Made by a program: the position numbers and the translations under genes
NCBI RefSeq assembly: GCF_021166475.1
Contig: NZ_JAJOYS010000001.1
Coordinates: forward strand, 1,178,001-1,242,000
Source: Pelagibacterium xiamenense
Lineage (GTDB): Bacteria; Pseudomonadota; Alphaproteobacteria; Rhizobiales; Devosiaceae
Direction: 5' to 3'
DNA: 64,000 nucleotides
Part shown: positions 28,981 to 37,576 of the stretch, in pieces
Numbering within the stretch: position 1 is the stretch's first letter
Layout of the letters: each line of letters begins with the position of its first letter
Notes under the pieces: model-generated
What the model was told of the DNA's origin: nothing
The model's database searches: none
The model's input: the letters and a program-made list of their open reading frames with translations, nothing else

Positions 28981-29981
28981 ACCAGACCTCGACAGCTTCG
29001 ATGCCAATGGCGATTGGCAACGCTCTTTTTTCGCTTGTCGGACGGGGCGTCGCCTGGGGTGCGGGCAAGATGATGCACGCACCCATGACGTCGACCGGCG
29101 TGATCGTGGTGACGGGGCTTTCGATGATGGCGTCCGCCAACGCGCTGTTTTTGCAGGACGGGTACCATCCCGCGCCCATGTTCGGTGCGCCGGCGATCAG
29201 CCGCCCCGAGCCTGTCGAGCCGGTGATCGAGCGCCCCGCCGACCTTACGCCCGCGCCGCAGCCTGTCGCCGAACGCGCCAGCGCCCCGGACCAGCCGGTG
29301 CCGCAGGAGACAGCAACGGCACCCCAGACGCAGGAGGCGGACGCACCCGTACCCATCGGCAATGAGGACATTGCCGAGCTTCAGAGCAAGCTCAAGGCGA
29401 TGGGGCTCTTCGACGGCGTGGTCGACGGCTATTACGGCCCCAAGACGGCGGATGCGATCCGGGCCTTTGAAGGCCGGGCCGGCCTGCCGCGCACCGGCGC
29501 GGCGACGCCAGAAGTGATGGAGGCCGTGCGCAACGCGCCCGCCACGACCTCCGAGGCGCCCGCAGCGCAGCCGCAGACAAGCGCCCAGCCGATGCCCGCG
29601 CCGGTCACATCCGAGCCCGCGGGACAGGATATCGCCGCGCTTATCGCCAGCAGCGAGACCGCGCCCGCACCGGCCGCATCCCAACAGGCCGAAGTCCCGC
29701 TTTTCGATCCGTCCACGTCTCGCCCGGCCGAGGCTGTTGCCCAAACGGCGGAGGCTCCGGCGGCCGACCCGGTGCCCGCGGCCCTCGACCGGGCGCTCGT
29801 GAGCACGGTTCAGCGCGGGCTCGCCCAACTGGGCTTCCTTCAGGCGCCGGTCGATGGCGTCGCCGGGGCAAGCACCGCCGAGGCGATCCGCAAATTCGAG
29901 ATCTTCCATAATTACCGCACGACCGGCCAGGTCAGCCGCGACCTCGTCGACATGCTTGAAGCCGCTGGCGCGGACATATAA
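28944..29981 (+). CDS. Membrane-anchored protein with two peptidoglycan-binding domains
   Basis: A 345-residue protein: basic cytoplasmic N-terminus (MATRRKTKRRK), one membrane helix (about 50-70, TSTGVIVVTGLSMMASANALF), a Pro/Ala-rich linker, a PG_binding_1 domain (about 132-185: IAELQSKLKAMGLFDGVVDGYYG), a second linker, and a second PG_binding_1 copy (about 285-345: VSTVQRGLAQLGFLQAPVDGV). It probably tethers the inner membrane to murein. The start overlaps the kinase gene by 37 bp; an ATG at 28977 in ATGA overlap is an alternative, but homologues share the basic head. Co-transcription with the kinase suggests cell-wall signalling. Confidence 0.82.
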   Translation: MATRRKTKRRKMNQTSTASMPMAIGNALFSLVGRGVAWGAGKMMHAPMTSTGVIVVTGLSMMASANALFLQDGYHPAPMFGAPAISRPEPVEPVIERPADLTPAPQPVAERASAPDQPVPQETATAPQTQEADAPVPIGNEDIAELQSKLKAMGLFDGVVDGYYGPKTADAIRAFEGRAGLPRTGAATPEVMEAVRNAPATTSEAPAAQPQTSAQPMPAPVTSEPAGQDIAALIASSETAPAPAASQQAEVPLFDPSTSRPAEAVAQTAEAPAADPVPAALDRALVSTVQRGLAQLGFLQAPVDGVAGASTAEAIRKFEIFHNYRTTGQVSRDLVDMLEAAGADI

Positions 29982-30016
29982 ACCGGCCCTTCCTTTTTCT
30001 TCTCGACGAGGCGGCG

Positions 30017-30352
30017 ATGCAGCGCCTGCGCAGCGACATCTGGTGCGCCGCATTCGTGCGGCGGCATAACGACCTGGGCCGCATGTGCGTCATCGCCCGG
30101 CGCGGCGATCCGGTCGCCGGGCAGATCTGGGTGGAGATCGATCACCTCAACGGCACGAGTTCGCTCTACGTCCCCGCGCCGAGCGCCACGAGCGACGGGC
30201 TCGACCGGGTGTTCCAGCGCCGTTACGGCGAAGTCGAACCTTTGACGATCCGGGAGCGGATCGCGCGCGAGGTCGAGTTCGATCCCGATCTGTGGGTTAT
30301 TGCCCTGGATCTGCGCAATGGCGATCCGGGGCTTGAGGTCGTTGAAGGTTAG
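30017..30352 (+). CDS. DUF1491 family protein
   Basis: A 111-residue cytoplasmic protein with the DUF1491 pattern: LRSDIWCAAFVRRHN, CVIARRGDPVAGQIWVEID, and FDPDLWVIALDLRNGD near the C-terminus. Function unknown. It follows the peptidoglycan-binding gene after 35 bp with GAGG before the ATG, so it may be the third gene of the kinase operon. It converges on the DUF2336 gene with only 16 bp between stops, where a GGCGGG/CCCGCC hairpin begins. Confidence 0.82.
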   Translation: MQRLRSDIWCAAFVRRHNDLGRMCVIARRGDPVAGQIWVEIDHLNGTSSLYVPAPSATSDGLDRVFQRRYGEVEPLTIRERIAREVEFDPDLWVIALDLRNGDPGLEVVEG

Positions 30353-30368
30353 GGTGCGAGGCGGGCGG

Positions 30369-31520
30369 CTATCCCGCCCTGAGCGACCGCAGTTTGTCCA
30401 GAGTTTCGAGGGCGCGGTCGCCTGCGCCGCCCGAGCGCGGCTGCGCCGCAGGGCGCTCGGCAGTGCGGCGGCTGGGCTGCTGGAAGGCGGCGTATTCGGG
30501 CTTTGAAAGCTCGAACGGATTGACGTCACCACGCCAGGCGCTGAGCATATAGACCATCGCGGAGGGGGCAACGTCTTCGAAAAGCCGCGCGAAATGCGCA
30601 AGCTGCCGCGAACGGTCCGCGTCATGGCTGGTGGCGTGGATGAGCACCTTGAGCCCGTCATGTGCCGTGCACCCGAAGGCGCGCAGCACCACGAACAGCG
30701 CCGCGCCGCTGACGTCGTGGGAAATCTGGCCGCAGCGCACCTCGTCGAGCCCCGTGACCTGCGCCAGGAGCCGCGTGATCCTGGGGCGCTGGTTATGCGA
30801 AAAGAGCTTCATCAGGGCGCCGGTGAACTCGCCGGTCGCGACCGAGATGTGCTCGAACGTCGCCATCATCGGCGCCTGGGGCAACTGGCGTTTGGCGTAG
30901 GCCCCGATGACCGCGAGCCGCCCATCCTCGGGCAGATCGAAGAAGGCCTCGGTCAAAAGCGCGGCATCGAAATCCTCGCGCCGGCAAAGCGTCGCGGCGA
31001 CGTCCTGGTCCATCTGCGCAGAGCGCGCCAGCGCCGTGAGATAGGCGCCGCGCGGGGCCAGCGCCGTGTTGGCGGCGAGCGCGCGATAGACCTTGCGGCT
31101 GTTGATGGGGAAGAGCCGCGCGAGCACGGCGTTCGAAAGGTCCGGCCGGCCCGCGATCGCGGCAATGACGTCGATCTCGCCCTTGTCGATGAGCCGCATC
31201 AGGACGTCTTCGGAAATGGCCTCGGCCTGCTGAATGTGCGGGATCAGCCCTGTCCCCAGATTCTCGAAAACGAGGATCTCGAGGTCGGGCGTCAAGCCGG
31301 GCGCGCTTGCAAGAATGCCCGCCGCCTTGGTGCGGGCCGACGGCATCGCGGTCGGGAACAGCCGCGCAGCCAGAGCCTCGAACTGCGCAACTTCCGCACT
31401 GAGCGGCCTGGGCCGCCGCGCAAAGGCGTCACATGCCGCCACGAGCAGCGTATTGGCACGCTCGACGCCGCCGGTCTCGATGAGCAACTGGAATGTTTCG
31501 TATGGCTGAAAGCCGATCAT
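30369..31520 (-). CDS. DUF2336 domain-containing protein
   Basis: A 383-residue all-helical protein without membrane segments. The DUF2336 region shows HEAT-like helical repeats (LSAEVAQFEALAARLFP, LVFENLGTGLIPHIQQAEAISEDVLMRLIDKGEIDVIAAIAGRPDLSNAVLARL in parts). Members occur only in alphaproteobacteria and have no settled biochemical role. The C-terminus is a low-complexity basic tail. A near-consensus CtrA box lies 57 bp upstream of the start, between this gene and the forward 54-residue gene. Confidence 0.8.
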   Translation of the reverse strand: MIGFQPYETFQLLIETGGVERANTLLVAACDAFARRPRPLSAEVAQFEALAARLFPTAMPSARTKAAGILASAPGLTPDLEILVFENLGTGLIPHIQQAEAISEDVLMRLIDKGEIDVIAAIAGRPDLSNAVLARLFPINSRKVYRALAANTALAPRGAYLTALARSAQMDQDVAATLCRREDFDAALLTEAFFDLPEDGRLAVIGAYAKRQLPQAPMMATFEHISVATGEFTGALMKLFSHNQRPRITRLLAQVTGLDEVRCGQISHDVSGAALFVVLRAFGCTAHDGLKVLIHATSHDADRSRQLAHFARLFEDVAPSAMVYMLSAWRGDVNPFELSKPEYAAFQQPSRRTAERPAAQPRSGGAGDRALETLDKLRSLRAG

Positions 31521-31576
31521 AGGGGCCGACTCAATATCGCGACTCTCTTGGTTGCCTCACTATTCATCATAATTCG

Positions 31577-31591
31577 TTAGCGGACTGTTAA
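31577..31591. promoter_or_regulatory. Near-consensus CtrA box in a divergent promoter region
   Basis: TTAG (31577-31580), seven bases, TTAA (31588-31591) followed by C: one mismatch from TTAA-N7-TTAAC. It lies between the DUF2336 gene (start 31520, reverse) and the small gene at 31703 (forward) and could serve either. Confidence 0.35.
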
Positions 31592-31702
31592 CCTTGATGA
31601 ACTCTTAATGCGTTGTGCCAGTACGGGATGACCCGGTGATTTGCCGGGCGGATAGGAGAGGGTATCCGGCACTCCCGACCGGCTGCAAAGAAAGAGGCCA
31701 AA

Positions 31703-31867
31703 ATGGGTATGCTGATCAGGTTCAGTCCCAGAACCGCGCGGCCCGTCCCCGCGCAATCGGCCCGGCGGGAACCGGCCAAAGTGCTGCTTTTCACCGGGAT
31801 ACGCTACGACCGGGGACCGGAAGCGGCGGGCAAGACGCCCGCACGGCCGCGAAGACGCAAGGGTTGA
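31703..31867 (+). CDS. Conserved-looking 54-residue basic protein
   Basis: A short gene beginning MGMLIRFSPRTARPVPAQ, with a core AKVLLFTGIRYDR (residues 26-38) and a strongly basic tail (ARPRRRKG). AGAGG lies eight bases before the ATG, codon composition matches neighbours, and it ends four bases before the lipoprotein gene's start. I recall similar LLFTGxRYxR small proteins in Hyphomicrobiales but cannot verify this here. No catalytic motif or membrane helix is visible; function unknown. Confidence 0.6.
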   Translation: MGMLIRFSPRTARPVPAQSARREPAKVLLFTGIRYDRGPEAAGKTPARPRRRKG

Positions 31868-31870
31868 AGG

Positions 31871-32680
31871 TTGCATAGTCGCAGGTTCGGGGCCGCGCTC
31901 GCCGCGGTGGTGATTGCTGTTGGCCTGTCCGCCTGCGCACGGCCTGTGGGCGATTTCGGCCGCGCCAAGCCTAGCGTGCTCCATGACGAGATCATGCCGC
32001 AGATCGGAGATGGCCTCGCATCCTCACGCGGCGAGCCGGTTTCCGATTTCAACCTGACCGATGAGGAACGCGAGATGCACAACCGCGTCTGGCGCTTCCT
32101 TGTGGCCCCCCATACCCGCGACTGGTTTTACGATACCGCCGTCGAATTGCAGCGCACGCGGATTTCGGGGGCAACCGATACCCGGTTCTCGGCGGATCGC
32201 TACTACCACTATCTGCGGACGACCCAATACGTGTCCGCCGCCGTCCGCTACCGCACCGTTGCCAACGACATCACGCTCGACATCGCGACCCTGCCCACAA
32301 CGTTCCAGTCGATCTGCGCGGTTATCGAGATCGACCGCCAGCGCGCCATCGCCGTTGCCAACGTTTCGCTTGCCGCGCCCGGCGCACCGGCGGAAGTCGC
32401 CGCCCGCAAGTGGGAGAACGACCAGCGCATCGCCTGGTTCACGCGCGCGCTCGAATACCGCTACCGCTCGTATTCGACGGCGCTCGACCGGCTGCTGGTC
32501 GAAACCCCCAACCCCGAGGCCCGTACGGTGGACGCGCTGCTTTCGCAGATGGAGCTCTTCGTGCGCCGCGCGCAGGCGGGGGATTTCTGCGCCGTCAACC
32601 CGGGCGGGTTCGTTTCCAAGGACGGCGGCATCCCCTCGCGGTACGAGACGATGATCCCGGAGCCGGCAATCCGGAAATAG
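31871..32680 (+). CDS. Predicted lipoprotein of unknown function
   Basis: A 269-residue protein starting at a TTG with AAGGG eight bases upstream. The signal peptide ends in the lipobox VGLSACA, with Cys22 as the lipidation site. The mature protein is mostly helical with many Tyr/Arg residues (MHNRVWRFLVAPHTRDWFYD, YYHYLRTTQYVSAAVRYRTVANDI); no enzyme motif is evident. It starts four bases after the 54-residue gene and is likely co-transcribed. Neighbouring DUF1254/1214 and PBP genes suggest an envelope role, which is inference. Confidence 0.7.
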   Translation: MHSRRFGAALAAVVIAVGLSACARPVGDFGRAKPSVLHDEIMPQIGDGLASSRGEPVSDFNLTDEEREMHNRVWRFLVAPHTRDWFYDTAVELQRTRISGATDTRFSADRYYHYLRTTQYVSAAVRYRTVANDITLDIATLPTTFQSICAVIEIDRQRAIAVANVSLAAPGAPAEVAARKWENDQRIAWFTRALEYRYRSYSTALDRLLVETPNPEARTVDALLSQMELFVRRAQAGDFCAVNPGGFVSKDGGIPSRYETMIPEPAIRK

Positions 32681-32693
32681 CGTTGGATGCCGT

Positions 32694-33245
32694 CTACCGG
32701 ATCGTCAGGCAGCGCAACTGGTCAAGCATGTCGCGATAGCGCGCGCGCATTGCGTCATGGGCCGGGGCCAGCCGGATGACGACCATGACGTCGTCCGAGG
32801 GCGCTTCGACGATCAGGAGGCCCTCTTCGATTTCGAAGCGCTGCTCGGCCAGAAGACGCATCTGCGCGGGATTGAAGATCCCCATGTCGAGCGTGCGGCC
32901 GACGCCCGAGCCCGAGCGGCTGGTCGTCGAATAAACGATCTGTCCCTGACGGTCGAAGACCGCGAGCGACCAGAAGCTCAATGGCAGCGTGCCGTTTACG
33001 ACGCCGGGCCCGGCGTCGAGGTCGATCTGGCACACCCCGTATAAAAGCGCCGGATCGAGGCCGAGCGGGTTCGGCTCCCCCGGCGCCGGAGCGGCGATCG
33101 GGGTCATGTTTTCGAGCGTGCCGAGCGCGGCGACCTGGCTCCACAGGTCGCGCGTGGCGAGGTGGGGCAGGGCCAGAATGACCACGAGGTGGATCAGCCC
33201 GCCCAATAGTAGTCCGCCGAAAATCCAGACAAACAGGCGGGTCAT
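32694..33245 (-). CDS. DUF1254-family membrane-anchored protein
   Basis: A 183-residue protein with one N-terminal helix (MTRLFVWIFGGLLLGGLIHLVVILALP) and a periplasmic DUF1254-like domain (GLDPALLYGVCQIDLDAGPGVVNGTLPLSFWSLAVFDRQGQIVYS). Its ATG overlaps the stop of the DUF1214 gene (ATGA). The DUF1254/DUF1214 pair recurs as separate or fused genes; larger relatives are soluble. No enzymatic activity is firmly assigned. It converges on the lipoprotein gene with a 13-bp gap. Confidence 0.78.
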   Translation of the reverse strand: MTRLFVWIFGGLLLGGLIHLVVILALPHLATRDLWSQVAALGTLENMTPIAAPAPGEPNPLGLDPALLYGVCQIDLDAGPGVVNGTLPLSFWSLAVFDRQGQIVYSTTSRSGSGVGRTLDMGIFNPAQMRLLAEQRFEIEEGLLIVEAPSDDVMVVIRLAPAHDAMRARYRDMLDQLRCLTIR

Positions 33246-33814
33246 GGGCAGGCGACCCTCTCGATGGCCGGCAGGGTGCTCACGTTGGAACCGCCGCCCG
33301 CGAGCCCCGCGGCGTCGTAGAGCGTCATGACGAAGGTAAAAGGGCCGGTCTCGTTTGTCGGGAGCCAGTTGCCCGGCATCATCTGCGGTCCGAAATTGAG
33401 GGTGACGCCGTCGGGGTCATAAACGATGCGTTCGGAATGGAAGTGGCTCAACCCCGGCGCGGCGGCGATTGTCGCGCCTTCGGGGTCCGCCGCGAGCAGC
33501 GTCCAGAACGTCGCCCCCGGCGTTTGGCCGGTCACCGCATAACTGCAGGCGCGCTCGAGCCGGTCCCCCTCGCTGTCGGTGCGCGCAACGAACCGGATGC
33601 CTTCGGATTTGCCCAGCTGCAGAAGACCCGTGCGCGCGAGGTAGGCGCGCGAATAGGGATCGGGGTTTTCCGTGCCGATTTCCGACCACCCGGCCCAGGG
33701 GCCGATGCGGATGGCGCCGAAAAGACGGCCGTCGGTGAGCGCGTAATAGCTCGTTCCGAACCCAACGCCGAGCGCGACCGCGAGCATGATGATGAGGTAG
33801 ACGATAAACCGCAA
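33242..33814 (-). CDS. DUF1214-family membrane-anchored protein
   Basis: A 190-residue protein with an N-terminal membrane helix (FIVYLIIMLAVALGVGFGTSYYAL) and the DUF1214 domain: IGPWAGWSEIGTENPDPYSRAYLARTGLLQLGKSEGIRFVA in segments, then PQMMPGNWLPTNETGPFTFVMTLYDAAG. This NWLPT..GPF motif is diagnostic. It sits three bases after the PBP gene stop and overlaps the DUF1254 gene, so the three form an envelope operon headed by the PBP gene. Confidence 0.82.
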   Translation of the reverse strand: MRFIVYLIIMLAVALGVGFGTSYYALTDGRLFGAIRIGPWAGWSEIGTENPDPYSRAYLARTGLLQLGKSEGIRFVARTDSEGDRLERACSYAVTGQTPGATFWTLLAADPEGATIAAAPGLSHFHSERIVYDPDGVTLNFGPQMMPGNWLPTNETGPFTFVMTLYDAAGLAGGGSNVSTLPAIERVACP

Positions 33815-33817
33815 GGA

Positions 33818-35980
33818 TCACAAACTCTCCGAGCCGCCGGGAACAGGCGCGGTGGCCTGATCGAGCGCGCCGGGGATGGCGCCGGACTGTGCCTGACGCA
33901 TTTTCTCGGAGAGATCAAGAAGCTTCACCGCCGCCGCCTCGGTGAGCGTGGGCGGCGGCGCTTCTTCGTCCTCGAGGCCGGGGGCCGCATCGCCCTCGGC
34001 GATGATCAGCGGGCGGGGCTCCATTTCAACGCCGTAGATCGGGAGCACTTCAATGCCGCGATGGGCGTTCTCCATGAAATTGCGCCAGGTCTGCGCGGGC
34101 AGCCGTCCGCCCGTGAGATTGTTGGTGGGCTCGTAATTGTCGTTGCCGTACCAGACGGCGGCGACGTAATTGCCCGTGAACCCGATATACCAGGCGTCGC
34201 GGTATGACGTGGTCGTACCGGTCTTGCCCGCTGAGGGCACGCCCTCGATGACGGCGCGTCCGCCCGTGCCGCTGTAATTGACCGCGTGCAGCACGTCGTT
34301 CATCGAAAGCACGACGTCGTCGCTCAGCAGCCGGTCGCAGCCGGGTTGCCCGGGGGCCTCGTAGACGACTTCGCCGGTCAGCGTGGTGATGCGCGTGACG
34401 CCGTAACCCCTCGCCCGGCAGCCGCCATTTGCAAAGACGGCATAGGACGAGGCCATGTCGAGCACGCTCACCGACGCGACGCCGAGCGCGAGCGAGCGGG
34501 TGACGGGGAAATCGTTCTGGATGCCCAGCCGGTGCGCCATGTCCGCGATGGGCTGGCGGCCGGTCTGGATGGAAAGACGGACGGGCACCGTGTTGATGGA
34601 CGACGCGACCGCGGCGCGGATCGACGTGCTGCCGCGATAGGAGCGGCCATAGTTCTGCGGGCACCAGTTGCCGATGCAGATGGGCGCATCGGTAATGGTC
34701 GAGCGCGGCGTGATGTCGGTCATTTCGAACACCGTCGCGTAAACGAACGGCTTGAACGAGGAGCCGGGTTGACGCGTGGGGTTGGTTGCGCGGTTGTATT
34801 GGCTTTCCCCGTAGTCCACGCCGCCCACCATGGCGCGCACCGCGCCGTCGTGGTCCATCGCCACGAGCGCGCCCTGGGAGACGTTGAACGCGTCGCCCTC
34901 TTCGCGCAGGACGGTCTGCACCGCATCCTCGGCGTAGTCCTGCAGTTCAGGATCGATGGTGGTGCGCACAACAAAACCGATCTCGTCGCTGTCCCCGACC
35001 AGCCGCTTGGTTTCGAGGAAGGCCCAGTCGAGGAAATAGTTCGGCGCCTCCGCGATGTCGTTGCGCACGATCGGCTCGGCGGGACGGCGGCGCGCGCCGG
35101 TCACCTGACCTTCGCTCATGAACCCGGCGTCGACGAGGTTGGAAAGGACCACGTTGGCGCGCCCGCGCGCGGCGGCCAGGTCGACGTGCGGCGCATAGCG
35201 GGTCGGGGCCTTGAAGAGACCCGCGAGCATTGCCGCTTCGGCGAGGGTGATGTCCTGGATGCGCTTGCCGAAATAAAACTCGGCGCCCGCAACCACGCCG
35301 AACGCGCCGCCGCCCATATAAGAACGGTCGAAATAGAGCTTGAGGATTTCGTCCTTGGTGAAATTCGCCTCCAGCCAGAAGGCGAGGAACAATTCCTTGA
35401 TCTTGCGCTCGATTGTACGCTCGTTGGTCAAAAAGAGGTTCTTGGCGAGCTGCTGGGTGATAGAGGAACCGCCCTGGAGGTTGGAATCGCCCTCCGCGTT
35501 GGAAATCAGTGCCCGCATCGTGCCCCAGACGTCGATGCCGAAATGGCTGTAAAAGCGCCGGTCTTCGGTCGCGAGCGTGGCTTCGATCATGTAATCGGGG
35601 ATGGCCGAGAGCGCCACGGAATCGTCTGCCCGGATGCCGCGGCGGCCGATTTCGTTGCCATAGCGGTCGAGAAAAATGACCGAATAGTCCTCGGCCCGGT
35701 TGAATTCGCCCGACGCGGTCGCGTCCATAGCCGAGAGCGCCAGCGCTGTCATCAGCACCGCGCCGATGGCCGCAAAGCTCATGGCGTCGGACGCGATTTC
35801 GACGAAAAACCGCTTGATCCCGCGCACGGCAAAGAGCGAGAAGAAGTCCTGGACCTTGATATAGGCGCGTCCGGCGGATCGCAGCCCGTCATAAAGCGCG
35901 GAATCGAGCCAGGCGTCGGCCTCGAGGAGGCGCGTCTTGCTCCTGGCGCGCTTGTGTTTCTGGTAGAACGGATCCTTCAC
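33818..35980 (-). CDS. Bifunctional class A penicillin-binding protein (PBP1 type)
   Basis: A 720-residue peptidoglycan synthase. After a cytoplasmic head and one membrane helix (about 75-95), the GT51 glycosyltransferase domain shows EDRRFYSHFGID (near 140), GGSSITQQLAKN and ERTIERKIKE. The transpeptidase has the nucleophile in PGSSFKPF (near 407), SSIN and KTG in SAGKTGTTTSYRDAWYIGFTG (near 583). The C-terminus is an acidic, Pro-rich tail. It polymerises and cross-links murein at the outer face of the inner membrane. First gene of the unit with DUF1214 and DUF1254. Confidence 0.93.
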   Translation of the reverse strand: MKDPFYQKHKRARSKTRLLEADAWLDSALYDGLRSAGRAYIKVQDFFSLFAVRGIKRFFVEIASDAMSFAAIGAVLMTALALSAMDATASGEFNRAEDYSVIFLDRYGNEIGRRGIRADDSVALSAIPDYMIEATLATEDRRFYSHFGIDVWGTMRALISNAEGDSNLQGGSSITQQLAKNLFLTNERTIERKIKELFLAFWLEANFTKDEILKLYFDRSYMGGGAFGVVAGAEFYFGKRIQDITLAEAAMLAGLFKAPTRYAPHVDLAAARGRANVVLSNLVDAGFMSEGQVTGARRRPAEPIVRNDIAEAPNYFLDWAFLETKRLVGDSDEIGFVVRTTIDPELQDYAEDAVQTVLREEGDAFNVSQGALVAMDHDGAVRAMVGGVDYGESQYNRATNPTRQPGSSFKPFVYATVFEMTDITPRSTITDAPICIGNWCPQNYGRSYRGSTSIRAAVASSINTVPVRLSIQTGRQPIADMAHRLGIQNDFPVTRSLALGVASVSVLDMASSYAVFANGGCRARGYGVTRITTLTGEVVYEAPGQPGCDRLLSDDVVLSMNDVLHAVNYSGTGGRAVIEGVPSAGKTGTTTSYRDAWYIGFTGNYVAAVWYGNDNYEPTNNLTGGRLPAQTWRNFMENAHRGIEVLPIYGVEMEPRPLIIAEGDAAPGLEDEEAPPPTLTEAAAVKLLDLSEKMRQAQSGAIPGALDQATAPVPGGSESL

Positions 35981-36110
35981 GGCAAATGCGCTCCCCGCCG
36001 CAGGGTGGTCCTCGCGGCATTTATGCCTATCTTATTGCCAGCAATGGGTTTAGGTCACAACACTTCTATGTGCATTGGGTTTACGCCCGTTCGAGACGAA
36101 AAGGCACCGG

Positions 36111-36560
36111 ATGTCCTGGTGGGATGAAAAGCCGCTTGCGGCAATGAGCCAAGAGGAATGGGAAGCGCTCTGCGACGGGTGCGGCAAGTGCTGCCTTTTG
36201 AAGCTCGAGGATGAGGATACCGGAGAGATCTATACCTCGGACGTGCGCTGTGCGCTGCTCGACGGCGACACCTGTCGGTGCACGGACTATCCGAACCGTC
36301 AGGCCAAGGTGCCCGACTGCATCAAGCTGACCCCCGACAAGGTCACAGAGATCAAATGGATTCCCAAAAGCTGCGCTTATCGCCGCCTCGCCGAGGGCAG
36401 GGGGCTCGCCTGGTGGCATCCTCTGGTGTCGGGCGACCCCGAAACGGTGCACAAGGCCGGCGTTTCGGTGCGCAGCCGGACGGTCGCGGAGACGGACGCC
36501 AATACCGACGACTGGGAAAGCCACATCGCCGACTGGCCGCACTGGGAACCCGCGGATTGA
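36111..36560 (+). CDS. YcgN/UPF0260 cysteine-cluster protein
   Basis: A 149-residue protein with the conserved cysteine cluster: [36 protein letters not shown] and VPDCIKLTP, then the [20 protein letters not shown] block. The cysteines probably bind a metal or Fe-S cluster; no function is established. The ATG at 36111 follows an AAAAGG site; an upstream in-frame ATG at 36075 is less likely. Its stop overlaps a possible TTG start of the methyltransferase gene. Confidence 0.88.
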   Translation: MSWWDEKPLAAMSQEEWEALCDGCGKCCLLKLEDEDTGEIYTSDVRCALLDGDTCRCTDYPNRQAKVPDCIKLTPDKVTEIKWIPKSCAYRRLAEGRGLAWWHPLVSGDPETVHKAGVSVRSRTVAETDANTDDWESHIADWPHWEPAD

Positions 36561-36586
36561 GCGCATCCGCACATGCCTCCGCGCCA

Positions 36587-37204
36587 ATGCGGCAATTCAT
36601 GCGCGACCGGATGCGTCTCGAGCCGGTGCCCGGCCTCGACGGGATCAGTCTTTATCGCGCGCATCCGGGTAGCGGGCTCTCACGCTTTGCCGGCGACACG
36701 CCGCCCTATTGGGCATGGACCTGGGGCGGCGGGCTGGTGCTGGCACGCTTCATTGCGGACGGTCCCGAATGCGTCGCCGGACTGCGCGTGCTCGATCTGG
36801 GTACGGGCTCCGGGCTGGTTGCCATCGCCGCGGCAAGGGCAGGGGCGCGGCATGTGATCGCCGCCGATATCGACCCCAACGCGGTTGCCGCCGCCGCGCT
36901 CAATGCCGAGGCCAACGGTGTCACCCTCGATCTGGTCGTGGGCGATCTCCTCGACGAACCGCTTCGCGAGGTCGATGTCGTGGTGATGGGCGACCTCTTC
37001 TACGAAGCCGCGGTCGCCCGGACCATGCTGCCCTTCGCGCGCCGGTGTGCGGGGGCAGGCATCACCGTTCTGATCGGCGATCCCCTGCGGCCGGATTTGC
37101 CCGAGTGCGCCCTTGTCAGGCTTGCGCACTACGACGTCGCCGATTTCGGCGACGGGCACGACGCGCCGGGGCGCGCCGCGGCAGTCTTTACGTTGCGGCG
37201 CTAG
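36587..37204 (+). CDS. ETFB-lysine-methyltransferase-like class I methyltransferase
   Basis: A 205-residue SAM-dependent methyltransferase. The SAM motif is VLDLGTGSGLVAIAAARAGA, motif II is VIAADIDPNAVAAA and the post-I acidic loop DLVVGDLLDEP. The N-terminal PPYWAWTWGGGLVLARFI motif and VVMGDLFYE resemble the METTL20/ETFBKMT group, which trimethylates lysines of the electron-transfer flavoprotein beta subunit in mitochondria and some alphaproteobacteria. The target is inferred. A TTG at 36557 overlapping the upstream TGA would add ten residues. Confidence 0.78.
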   Translation: MRQFMRDRMRLEPVPGLDGISLYRAHPGSGLSRFAGDTPPYWAWTWGGGLVLARFIADGPECVAGLRVLDLGTGSGLVAIAAARAGARHVIAADIDPNAVAAAALNAEANGVTLDLVVGDLLDEPLREVDVVVMGDLFYEAAVARTMLPFARRCAGAGITVLIGDPLRPDLPECALVRLAHYDVADFGDGHDAPGRAAAVFTLRR

Positions 37205-37503
37205 CGATCCTTGCTCTTGGACGACCGGGCGCCTTTGTTGAGATCGGTGCGCGCGCGGACGTCCTTGTCGAGCTTCTCGAAGCTTTCGAGCAGGTCGTCG
37301 GTGTCGCCCCTGGCGTCGGCCTGCGCCTGACGCTGGTTGCGCACATTGTGCTGATCATCGCCGTGCAACCGGTTCTTGCCCTGAATGTCCTGAGCGTATT
37401 CGAACTCGTCCGGGCGGTCGTCACGTGGCGGGCCGGCCGGCTTCGCCCCGTGCTGGCCGGTCGCGTGCTTGCCCATGGATTTGCCTGCATTCGCCTTGGC
37501 CAT
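37201..37503 (-). CDS. Small highly charged hypothetical protein
   Basis: A 100-residue hydrophilic protein with no Cys or membrane helix: basic head (MAKANAGKSMGKHATGQHGAKPAG), a central acidic/Gln/Asn-rich part (DEFEYAQDIQGKNRLHGDDQHN) and a charged C-terminus (SFEKLDKDVRARTDLNKGARSSKSKDR). Composition suggests an intrinsically disordered, possibly stress-related protein. AGGAGG precedes the ATG by six bases. Its stop overlaps the end of the convergent methyltransferase gene by four bases. Function unknown. Confidence 0.7.
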   Translation of the reverse strand: MAKANAGKSMGKHATGQHGAKPAGPPRDDRPDEFEYAQDIQGKNRLHGDDQHNVRNQRQAQADARGDTDDLLESFEKLDKDVRARTDLNKGARSSKSKDR

Positions 37504-37576
37504 TGTCGGACCTCCTGTTTCTCACAGGCCAATGCGGCCAACGACACATGAGTTCCCCGCGGCAATCGCAGGTTGG

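Noticed and set aside
34286-36127. 613-codon forward frame over the PBP1 gene
   Set aside because: Antisense to a complete PBP with all catalytic motifs; composition typical of shadows.
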